From: Candidatus Cloacimonadota bacterium
GTDB lineage: Bacteria > Cloacimonadota > Cloacimonadia > Cloacimonadales > TCS61
Direction of reading: 5' to 3'
Length of the DNA stretch: 12,679 nt
Assembly: GCA_030668345.1 (NCBI GenBank)
Contig: DAOUUD010000034.1
Coordinates: forward strand, 1 to 12,679
The position numbers were made by a program, and so were the translations under genes. A model generated the notes under the pieces. That model did no database searches, was not told where the DNA came from, and saw nothing but the letters and a program-made list of their open reading frames with translations. Shown here piece by piece: positions 6,991 to 12,679 of this stretch; within the stretch, counting starts at the first letter, position 1; every line of letters starts with the position of its first letter.

Positions 6991-8271
6991 ATGAAAATCG
7001 GAAAAGTATTAATTGTTTTGATGTTTATCGGAACAATGTTTTTCCTGAGTAGTTGCGAAGAAACCACAGAACCGGAAGAATCCGCAACACTAATTGTCGA
7101 TAGCACACCGCAGGGTGCGACGATCATTTTGGATGGTGATCCGGTGAGAGCGGTTACTCCGGCAACCCTGGAGATCGAACCGGGTTATCATGAATTGAGA
7201 TTAGAACTCGAAGACTATTATTATTATTATGAACCATTTAGTGTGAGTAGCGGAGGTACATACGAAATCAATGCTTCGATGAATGAGTATGAGACATACG
7301 CTGGTTTGATCTTGGATACATGTCCAATGGGCGCCTATGTTTACCTGAACGGAACGAATTTAGGTATAACAACACCCTGCTATATTAGTGAATTTTCTGG
7401 AATTATCGGACCGGGAAACCACAATATTCGTCTTTATTTACAGGATTATAACGAAATAAATGTAGATTTCTTATATGAACAGGGATATTTGCATGTATTA
7501 AGTGAAGCCTTTACACTACCTGTGCCACCCTACCCGGTATTCAATATCTCTCAACCACTAAATGGACAAACCTTTACCGATAATGTGATCACTCTTCAAG
7601 CTTCTGTAGAATTGAGTAATGGTTCATCTTATACAGGCAATTCTGCCATCCTCACTTTGAATGGTAATGATTATGAAGTGTCTGTAAATGGAGGTGCTAT
7701 TTATCATACACTATCCATTATATACGGAGACAATACAATGAGCTTAAGAGCAAACAGCCCGGATGGTAATACTGGTGTAAGTGATATTATCACTGTTTAC
7801 GGAAATTTTGATGCACCTGAGATAGAAGTAGTACTTACCTGGAACACTCCCACCTCAGACCTCGACCTGCATGCCTGGAATCCTTTTGGAGAGCATTGTC
7901 ATTGGTTAAATATGACTATCTCAGATGGTTCGCTGGACATAGATGACGTTGAGGGATATGGTCCAGAAACATTTGCTGTACAAACTGCCAACGTGGGTAT
8001 TTATGAAATCCAGATAAACTGCTACTCTCTTGATATGGATGCTTATGCAGATGCTACCGTGCAGGTTTTCTTCGATGGAGTATTGGAAGATACTTTCGGA
8101 CCGCACCATTTCATAGTTGATGACTATAACGGCACCGACCCCCTTGCCTGGTGGGAAGTATGTACAATTACTGTTACCGGAAGAGGGGAAGCGTCTATTA
8201 CAAATCAACCATTATCAGCTGAAATGCGTGAAAAGATCATGTATGACAAAATGAATCTTCCTAAAAAATAA
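6991..8271 (+). CDS. PEGA-domain lipoprotein with DUF2135 C-terminal domain (paralogue 1)
   Basis: This 426-residue lipoprotein has a lysine-led hydrophobic signal and a lipobox LSSC with Cys22, so it should be lipid-anchored in the envelope. Two PEGA-type repeats follow (about 32-97 and 104-173); the first is canonical (STPQGATIILDGD), the second is irregular and longer. An Ig-like segment spans about 183-271. Residues 275-395 match DUF2135 (YfaP-like), with SDLDLHAWNP (289-298) and GYGPE (322-326). Cys303, Cys344 and Cys391 in this part are shared with the paralogue. The last 20 or so residues (EMREKIMYDKMNLPKK) are also shared. PEGA domains are small beta units found in surface proteins; the function is unknown. 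AGGAGG before the ATG is a strong ribosome site. A run of five TAT codons gives Tyr76-80. A terminator follows at 8291. Confidence 0.85.
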   Translation: MKIGKVLIVLMFIGTMFFLSSCEETTEPEESATLIVDSTPQGATIILDGDPVRAVTPATLEIEPGYHELRLELEDYYYYYEPFSVSSGGTYEINASMNEYETYAGLILDTCPMGAYVYLNGTNLGITTPCYISEFSGIIGPGNHNIRLYLQDYNEINVDFLYEQGYLHVLSEAFTLPVPPYPVFNISQPLNGQTFTDNVITLQASVELSNGSSYTGNSAILTLNGNDYEVSVNGGAIYHTLSIIYGDNTMSLRANSPDGNTGVSDIITVYGNFDAPEIEVVLTWNTPTSDLDLHAWNPFGEHCHWLNMTISDGSLDIDDVEGYGPETFAVQTANVGIYEIQINCYSLDMDAYADATVQVFFDGVLEDTFGPHHFIVDDYNGTDPLAWWEVCTITVTGRGEASITNQPLSAEMREKIMYDKMNLPKK

Positions 8272-8321
8272 ACATCAAGCTTAAATAATAAAAGACCCGG
8301 CAGAAAGTCGGGTCTTTTTTT
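7813..8321 (+). repeat. Direct repeat, copy 1: DUF2135 coding region plus terminator
   Basis: From here to the end of the terminator the DNA aligns with 9539-10041 nearly without gaps (offset 1726, dropping to 1723 after one codon lost in copy 2). A 34-nt block at 8092-8125 is identical to 9818-9851, and most remaining differences look like third-position changes. The upstream halves of the two genes are visibly less alike. Confidence 0.8.
8291..8321. terminator. Intrinsic terminator after paralogue 1
   Basis: AAAGACCCG (8291-8299) pairs with CGGGTCTTT (8309-8317) around a 9-nt loop and runs into seven Ts (8315-8321). An A-rich stretch on the other side makes it potentially bidirectional. 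It lies 19 bp after the stop codon. Confidence 0.92.
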
Positions 8322-8524
8322 GTTTCATTAAATAAGATATATTTTTAAACTTGGTTTTGGAAATATTTTTTACAAATCGCAGAGTTTGAAAACGCTAATT
8401 GTTACTCTAATTATATTTGTTATATTAATGATAAGAATGAGTCAATAATATTAAATTCTTGACACTTAACATTATAATATAAATCAATAAAACATTAAAT
8501 TTCAATAAAACGAGGTGGTATTCC
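8322..8524 (+). promoter_or_regulatory. AT-rich leader region of paralogue 2 with possible promoter
   Basis: No gene is visible in this gap. A plausible sigma-70 pair is TTGTTA (8399-8404), 16 bp, TATATT (8421-8426). A perfect TTGACA occurs at 8459-8464, 66 bp before the ATG, with no well-spaced -10 partner; it sits at nearly the same place as TTGACA before paralogue 1. AAGAAT (8433-8438) and ATTCTT (8455-8460) could pair across a long loop. The ribosome site is GAGGTGG at 8512-8518. Confidence 0.35.
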
Positions 8525-9994
8525 ATGAGGGTCTTTAAGTTAATTTTAATTTGGTTTTTCATTGGGATATTATTTATCCTGAATGGATGTAACAATGCTG
8601 TAGAACCTGATGAATATGCAACTCTTGTAGTTAGCAGCACACCCGAGGGAGCTTTTATAATTCTTGATGGTGATTCCACAGGTTATGTTACACCGGCAAA
8701 TCTGGAGATCGATCCTGGAGATCATATATTAGAATTGAAGTTAAACGGATACAATGATTATACTGTTAGTTTTTCTGTAGAAAAAGGAGATACATATACA
8801 ATTAACGCAATTTTAAATGACTCCATAACTCTAATTGTAAACAGCACACCAGAGGGAGCAACTATAATTCTGGATGGTAATAATACAGGTTTTCTTACAC
8901 CGGCAACCCTGGAGATTGTTCCAGGTGAGCATGAATTAAGATTGGAATTAGTTGGATATCAAAGTTATGTTGGAACCTTTTATATAAATGGGGGGGACAC
9001 CTATACAGTTAATGTGATTCTGGAAAATATAACAACTACATCTCTTCAGATAAGCAGTGTCCCATCCGGTGCTTCCATTTACGTTGATGGAACTTATACC
9101 GGGTTATTTACTCCAGCTACAATTAATGGATTAGTACCCGGATATCATTTCTTAAGGCTTTATTTAGAGGGTTACAACGAATATAATGAATATTTTAATC
9201 TGGTGGAAGGAACACAGTATGTAGTTAATGCGAACCTGGAAACTCCTCAGCCACCTTTACCGGTATTTGATATTAGTTACCCGTATGATCAGCAGCACTT
9301 CACAGATAACGTGATATATTTAGAAGCAGAAGTCGAACTGGATAACGGAAATCCTTTTACTGGAAATACAGCAATTATAACTTTAAACGGTTTAGATTAT
9401 GAAATCGATGTTTACTATGGGTATATTTATGTTGATATTTCTATTACTGCTGGTGAAAACACGATCCAATTAAGAGCTAACAGTGCAAATGGTGATACAG
9501 GTGTTAGCGATGTGATCACGGTTTATGGTGATTTTACAGCACCAGAAATTGAAGTTGTACTCTGGTGGAATACTCCCACCTCAGACCTCGATCTGCATGC
9601 CTGGAATCCTAATGGAGAACATTGTTACTATGGAAATATGGTCATCTCAGATGGTTCGCTCGATATTGATGATACAGAAGGATATGGACCTGAAACATTT
9701 GCTGTGCCAACAGCAAATGTGGGAATTTATGAAATCCAAATAAACTGCTACTCTCTTGATGAAGATGCTTATGCCGATGCTACAGTGCAGGTTTTCTTTG
9801 ATGGAGAATTGGAAGAAACTTTCGGACCGCACCATTTCATAGTTGATGACTTTAACGGCACTAACCCGCTTGCCTGGTGGGAAGTATGTACTATCACAGT
9901 TTACAGGGGGCAAGCTTCTATCACCCACGAACCATTATCACCTGAAATGCGTGAAAAGATCATGTATGACAAAATGAATCTTCCCAGAAAATAA
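8525..9994 (+). CDS. PEGA-domain lipoprotein with DUF2135 C-terminal domain (paralogue 2)
   Basis: This 489-residue paralogue of the preceding gene has the same plan with one more repeat. The signal ends in lipobox LNGC with Cys22. Three PEGA domains occupy about 32-97, 101-167 and 173-238; each has the core S(T/V)P-x-GA...(L/V)DG...(T)P. An Ig-like segment spans about 247-335 and DUF2135 about 340-460, with SDLDLHAWNP (353-362) and GYGPE (386-390). Conserved Cys367, Cys408 and Cys455 match those of paralogue 1. The second PEGA unit is the one closest to PEGA 1 of the neighbour, so the extra unit probably arose by repeat gain here or loss there. GAGGTGG before the ATG supports the start. An in-frame run of seven Gs lies at 8990-8996. 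The function is unknown; location on the periplasmic face or cell surface is inferred from the lipobox. Confidence 0.85.
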   Translation: MRVFKLILIWFFIGILFILNGCNNAVEPDEYATLVVSSTPEGAFIILDGDSTGYVTPANLEIDPGDHILELKLNGYNDYTVSFSVEKGDTYTINAILNDSITLIVNSTPEGATIILDGNNTGFLTPATLEIVPGEHELRLELVGYQSYVGTFYINGGDTYTVNVILENITTTSLQISSVPSGASIYVDGTYTGLFTPATINGLVPGYHFLRLYLEGYNEYNEYFNLVEGTQYVVNANLETPQPPLPVFDISYPYDQQHFTDNVIYLEAEVELDNGNPFTGNTAIITLNGLDYEIDVYYGYIYVDISITAGENTIQLRANSANGDTGVSDVITVYGDFTAPEIEVVLWWNTPTSDLDLHAWNPNGEHCYYGNMVISDGSLDIDDTEGYGPETFAVPTANVGIYEIQINCYSLDEDAYADATVQVFFDGELEETFGPHHFIVDDFNGTNPLAWWEVCTITVYRGQASITHEPLSPEMREKIMYDKMNLPRK

Positions 9995-10041
9995 ACATCA
10001 AACTCAAATAATAAAAGACCCGGCTGAAAGTCGGGTCTTTT
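9539..10041 (+). repeat. Direct repeat, copy 2: DUF2135 coding region plus terminator
   Basis: This is the partner of 7813-8321. The similarity continues past the stop codon through the linker and the terminator stem, which shows that the duplication unit included the terminator. One codon is missing relative to copy 1 just after the DUF2135 domain. Confidence 0.8.
10013..10041. terminator. Bidirectional intrinsic terminator between convergent genes
   Basis: AAAAGACCCG (10013-10022) pairs with CGGGTCTTTT (10032-10041) around a 9-nt loop. On the + strand it ends paralogue 2; on the - strand the stem is followed by TTTTATTATTT and can end the MshEN gene, whose stop codon lies about 40 bp away. 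It is a near copy of the terminator at 8291-8321. Confidence 0.9.
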
Positions 10042-10081
10042 GTTTATTGAAAAATAGTAAGATTAATTTAAAGTTCTATTT

Positions 10082-10282
10082 TCAACCTTTCATACGGTCG
10101 AGTATATCCAGTCCTTCGTTTACCTGTTCTTTTGTCACAATTCCCTTTTCAATAAGTATCTGACCGATGTACATCCACATTCCTTTATTGCTGTATTGTT
10201 TTTGAATAATTAAAGCTTCTTCTACCTGTTCTGCAGTAAGATACCCTTTTTCCTGAAGAATTTCACCGATTCGTTTAGCCAT
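10082..10282 (-). CDS. Stand-alone MshEN-type (GspE N-terminal-like) small protein
   Basis: The product has 66 residues and consists of two copies of a helix-turn motif: KRIGEILQEKGYLTAEQVEEAL (near 3-24) and MYIGQILIEKGIVTKEQVNEGL (near 37-58). This pattern is the N-terminal domain of type II secretion and type IV pilus ATPases (GspE_N/MshEN), which in MshE binds cyclic di-GMP. The RxGxxL...ALxxQ pattern of the first half is close to the nucleotide-binding motif, but the second half has lost the Arg. There is no ATPase domain. Free-standing copies of this domain are often of unknown role; a regulator or adaptor is possible. A near-perfect AAGGAGGAGT lies before the ATG. It is separated from the upstream amidohydrolase by 110 bp, so it may have its own promoter. 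Confidence 0.75.
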   Translation of the reverse strand: MAKRIGEILQEKGYLTAEQVEEALIIQKQYSNKGMWMYIGQILIEKGIVTKEQVNEGLDILDRMKG

Positions 10283-10392
10283 TTTTTACTCCTCCTTAAT
10301 CTAAGGATAAAATAAAGCCAGGCGCACATAATTATGCAAGATTTTTTTTACCATTAATGGTTCAACCGAGATGATTGAATTAATGCTTGGTT
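10283..10392 (-). promoter_or_regulatory. Leader region of the MshEN gene with two perfect palindromes
   Basis: This gap contains the strong ribosome site of the 66-residue gene. It also has two short perfect palindromes, CATAATTATG (10327-10336) and ACCATTAATGGT (10350-10361), separated by 13 bp. I see no convincing -35/-10 pair and no terminator for the amidohydrolase. The palindromes could be dimeric-regulator sites, which is only inference. Confidence 0.35.
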
Positions 10393-11616
10393 TTACTTTT
10401 TCCTCAGGATTTTTCCTTCACCCATCACCATTACTGGGAAAGCACTAAGATCGAGCGGATCATTATTCCATACAACCAAACTGGCCAGCTTACCTTTTTC
10501 GATCGTGCCCAGAACATCATCGATACCCAGTATTTTAGCATTCTTGTAAGTAATAAGCGAGATCGCATCTTCTTTATTCATTCCCTGTATCAGGAAGAAT
10601 TTCAGGCTATCTCGAAGCGAATATGTATGAATAACCGGATGGTCTGTCATCAGGCCAAAGAAAGCTTTTGAATTCATCAGCAGTTTTGCATTCTGATAGT
10701 AAGCGTGTTTTAATTCTACTTTGTAACCCAGAGAGCCAAGCGGACCAAAAACAACCGGGATATTATTTTTACCGAGTTCATCGAACACTTCTTTATGGAA
10801 AACATCTCCAGTGTGTTCAGCAGTAACTTTCAGGTTATATTTTTTTGCTAATTTTATCAGGTAATACACATCATCTTCTTTATGAACGTGAATTTTTGCG
10901 GTCATCTTGCCGCGCAGCAGGAGCAGAAGAGCCTTTTCTTCCGGTAAGAACTCCAGTTCGAATTCTTTATCGGCGATCTTTAATTCCTCTTCGAGTTCTT
11001 TTTTAGAGATTTTCTTTTCTTTCAATTTTTTATTGAATTCTCTGGTTTTTTTCTTGAGATCTAATTCCTTCTTTTCTCTTTTAATGAGTACCGCATCCAG
11101 TTTTTTTTCCAGCAGTGCATAAATTCCCATCCTGGTATTGGAACGTTCTCCCTTCCATTCCTGGGTGGAACGCGGATTGTAACCGAGTGCCATCTTGAAA
11201 CCGTAATCCTTCATAAAAGCTTCTTTTACGTTACGGGCATAATTCCTGATGATCTTGGCTCTTCCACCAATGAGATTTCCACTTCCAGGAACAACACAAC
11301 TATACAGTACTCCAAAATCAACTGCATCTTTGAAAGCACGATCATCAAAATAGATACTGTTCAATGGATCATCGAGCGGGTTGATCTGGTTCACAATATC
11401 GTTAACTTCGCTTTCTTGCCAGGGTTCACCATCCCGGTCCATTCCAATATGAGAATGTGGATCGATAAAAGCAGGTGTAACAAATCCTTCGAAATCGGCT
11501 TTCATGGCGTTTTTTGTTACTTCTACTATCTTTTCGTCTTCTACGATGATGAATCTGTTTGTATAACTTTTCAGTCCATCATACAAGACTTTAGCTTTAA
11601 TAACGGTCTTTTTCAT
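10393..11616 (-). CDS. Amidohydrolase family protein, imidazolonepropionase-like
   Basis: The 407-residue protein has the metal-dependent amidohydrolase layout. A small beta-sandwich start is followed by DPHSH (53-56, metal ligands His54 and His56), IHVHKEDD (242-249, His243/His245), AEHTG (266-270, His268) and MTDHP (323-327, Asp325). It closes with the usual ILGIDDVLGTIEKGKLASLVVW (362-383). Residues about 172-226 form an unusually Lys/Glu-rich, probably helical insertion. Substrates of this subgroup are unknown; hydrolysis of a C-N bond is expected. I chose the ATG at 11616 because AGAGG (11623-11627) lies just upstream; the frame also runs to a TTG at 11652, but that would overlap the 53-residue gene before it. 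It lies 22 bp after that gene, so the two probably share a transcript. It has no signal peptide. Confidence 0.85.
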   Translation of the reverse strand: MKKTVIKAKVLYDGLKSYTNRFIIVEDEKIVEVTKNAMKADFEGFVTPAFIDPHSHIGMDRDGEPWQESEVNDIVNQINPLDDPLNSIYFDDRAFKDAVDFGVLYSCVVPGSGNLIGGRAKIIRNYARNVKEAFMKDYGFKMALGYNPRSTQEWKGERSNTRMGIYALLEKKLDAVLIKREKKELDLKKKTREFNKKLKEKKISKKELEEELKIADKEFELEFLPEEKALLLLLRGKMTAKIHVHKEDDVYYLIKLAKKYNLKVTAEHTGDVFHKEVFDELGKNNIPVVFGPLGSLGYKVELKHAYYQNAKLLMNSKAFFGLMTDHPVIHTYSLRDSLKFFLIQGMNKEDAISLITYKNAKILGIDDVLGTIEKGKLASLVVWNNDPLDLSAFPVMVMGEGKILRKK

Positions 11617-11638
11617 TTTATACCTCTTTTTTAATAAA

Positions 11639-11800
11639 TTATTGTTTTTCAAATAATTTGGTTAAACCTTTTGCCAGAAGTAATCCAAACAAAATGGAAG
11701 GGAATAATTCTGGTTTATCACTTATTACGAACTCATGCACATAACCCAGAATTGCGATTCCAAGTAATGGAAAGATATCGTTCAATTTTTTCTTAGACAT
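11639..11800 (-). CDS. Small 53-residue protein with two hydrophobic segments
   Basis: A short frame starts at ATG 11800 and stops with TAA at 11641-11639. AAAGGAG lies seven bases upstream of the ATG, a very good ribosome site. The product begins MSKKKLND and has hydrophobic stretches at about 9-26 (IFPLLGIAILGYVHEFVI) and 32-49 (LFPSILFGLLLAKGLTKL). It ends FEKQ. This fits a small membrane protein with two short helices, though the segments are weakly hydrophobic. It is preceded by the racemase gene (38-bp gap) and followed by the amidohydrolase (22-bp gap), in the same direction. I recognise no family. Expression is inferred from the ribosome site, the spacing and the clean frame. Confidence 0.65.
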   Translation of the reverse strand: MSKKKLNDIFPLLGIAILGYVHEFVISDKPELFPSILFGLLLAKGLTKLFEKQ

Positions 11801-11838
11801 TCTTTATCTCCTTTACTATATTTCTTCAAAGAACATAA

Positions 11839-12522
11839 TTATTCATCCAATGCAAATTCGACGGCTGCTTCTGCATGGAGTTGGGCTGTATCGAAAAGTG
11901 GTATCCTAACCTCTTCCTGTTTTATAAGAAGTGGAATTTCCGTGCATCCCAGTATAATTCCTTCAGTACCCTGCTCGATCAATTCGTACATGATGCTGTA
12001 ATATATCTCTCTGGAATATTTCTTAATTTTACCGGTAACCAATTCATTAAAAATAATTTTATGAACCAGTTCTCTTTTTTCTTCTGGAGGAATAAGCACA
12101 TCGATATCAAATTTTTCTTTCAATCTCTTTTGATAGAAATCTCCTTCCATGGTTGTTTTTGTTCCCAGAAGACCCACTTTATGAAAACCTTCTTGTTTAA
12201 TGGCTTTTCCCAGGGGATCGGCAATATGCAATACAGGAATTGAAATGGAATTCTGAACTTCATCATAAACTTTGTGAAGTGTATTTGCACAGATTAGAAC
12301 GCAGTCAGCTCCTGCTTTTTCCAGTAGGATTGCTTTTTCTGTAAGTAACTTACCGATCTGCTGCCAGTTAGAATCACGTATTACTTGAAAATCCAGGGAA
12401 TAAAGCAGGATCTCAGCAGAATGGAATTTACCTATTTTGTGCCTGATCGTTTCGTTAATGATCCTGTAATATTCTTTGGTAGATTCCCAACTGACTCCAC
12501 CGATAAGACCGATTGTTTTCAT
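11839..12522 (-). CDS. Aspartate/glutamate racemase family protein (YgeA-like)
   Basis: The 227-residue protein has the full length of the Asp/Glu racemase family, which inverts acidic amino acids without PLP or ATP. The N-terminal KTIGLIGGVSWESTKEYY (2-19) and GLLGTKTTM (117-125) are family motifs. The second catalytic cysteine is present in LGCTEIP (Cys193). At the first catalytic position, where CNT is usual, it reads ANT (79-81), with a Cys one residue earlier (Cys78). The E. coli enzyme YgeA, as I recall, also lacks this Cys and is L-specific; by analogy this protein may be one-sided or use other substrates. The start overlaps the stop of the preceding frame as ATGA, implying coupling, and GGAGG lies ten bases upstream. 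Confidence 0.85.
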   Translation of the reverse strand: MKTIGLIGGVSWESTKEYYRIINETIRHKIGKFHSAEILLYSLDFQVIRDSNWQQIGKLLTEKAILLEKAGADCVLICANTLHKVYDEVQNSISIPVLHIADPLGKAIKQEGFHKVGLLGTKTTMEGDFYQKRLKEKFDIDVLIPPEEKRELVHKIIFNELVTGKIKKYSREIYYSIMYELIEQGTEGIILGCTEIPLLIKQEEVRIPLFDTAQLHAEAAVEFALDE

Positions 12523-12679
12523 AAGTTAGTTGCCTCCACAGTTACCTTCATTATTTCATTCTTTTTAAGTTTGATTAACATACCTTCGTAGGATTCTAGT
12601 TCTTTTTGCAATTTTGGTATTCTTATAAAAATGAATATTGCAATGATTAAAGTAATTATCGCGGGAATCAAAAAAAATT
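12519..12679 (-). CDS. C-terminal end of a small membrane/coiled-coil protein (5' end outside window)
   Basis: On the - strand a frame enters from the right edge and ends at TGA (12521-12519), which overlaps the racemase ATG by four bases. About 52 residues are visible. The first 20 are strongly hydrophobic (FFLIPAIITLIIAIFIFIRI), like a transmembrane helix. A charged helical stretch follows (PKLQKELESYEGMLIKLKKNE), and it ends VTVEATNL. The 4-nt overlap and the protein-like composition support a real gene. The true start lies outside the window and I recognise no family. Confidence 0.55.
   Translation of the reverse strand, partial: FFLIPAIITLIIAIFIFIRIPKLQKELESYEGMLIKLKKNEIMKVTVEATNL

Noticed and set aside
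8459..8478. TTGACA plus TATAAT as a sigma-70 promoter before paralogue 2
   Set aside because: Only 8 bp separate the two boxes, far below the usual 16-18.
9525..9743. Second frame on the + strand inside the DUF2135 region
   Set aside because: It overlaps a well-supported domain in another frame and encodes no recognisable protein.
10310..10345. Sigma-54-type promoter for the MshEN gene on the - strand (TTGCATAATTATGTGC)
   Set aside because: The GG of the -24 element is absent and the remaining positions do not fit the consensus.
11617..11652. Extended start (TTG at 11652) for the amidohydrolase
   Set aside because: It would overlap the 53-residue gene and has no ribosome site, whereas ATG 11616 has AGAGG just upstream and a normal amidohydrolase N-terminus.

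Overview
This AT-rich bacterial window carries about eleven genes in two opposed blocks. From 1 to about 10.0 kb everything reads on the + strand; from about 10.1 kb to the end everything reads on the - strand. Starts mostly carry strong Shine-Dalgarno sites (AGGAGG, AAGGAG, GAGGTGG), which argues against Bacteroidota, where such sites are usually absent. Lipoproteins with lipoboxes, a DUF5916-type outer-membrane barrel and PEGA-domain proteins point to a diderm. My best guess is an uncultured lineage near the FCB group, such as Cloacimonadota. That placement is inference from gene style only; no marker gene is present.

The left part (1-1657) holds the end of one GNAT acetyltransferase and a gene fusing two GNAT domains. 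They are separated by a 241-bp spacer packed with small hairpins. Next comes a secreted CBM9-like/DUF5916 outer-membrane protein (1809-3974), preceded by a well-matched sigma-54-type promoter at 1765-1781. A second hairpin-rich spacer (3975-4091) follows. It shares a palindromic element and a tail, AACGAGGG-N-AAA, with the first spacer. A tightly spaced pair comes next: an NfsA-like nitroreductase (4092-4856) and an unusually long M29-family aminopeptidase (4868-6922).

The middle (6991-10041) is a tandem pair of paralogous lipoproteins. Both are built as lipobox, PEGA repeats, an Ig-like domain, DUF2135 and a short conserved C-terminal tail. The first has two PEGA repeats and the second has three. 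The 3' halves and the terminators are nearly the same in both copies, while the 5' halves have diverged.

The right part (10082-12679, - strand) looks like an operon read from the right edge. It starts with the end of a small membrane/coiled-coil protein, overlapping by 4 nt an Asp/Glu racemase with a single catalytic cysteine. A 53-residue two-helix protein and an imidazolonepropionase-like amidohydrolase follow. A separate gene for a 66-residue stand-alone MshEN-type protein ends against the second lipoprotein's bidirectional terminator.

No CRISPR array, tRNA, rRNA, transposase or phage gene was seen. The most unexplained material is the palindromic spacer repeats with compensating changes between their arms, and the decoupled evolution of the twin lipoproteins. 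I did not find a clear new defence or mobile system.
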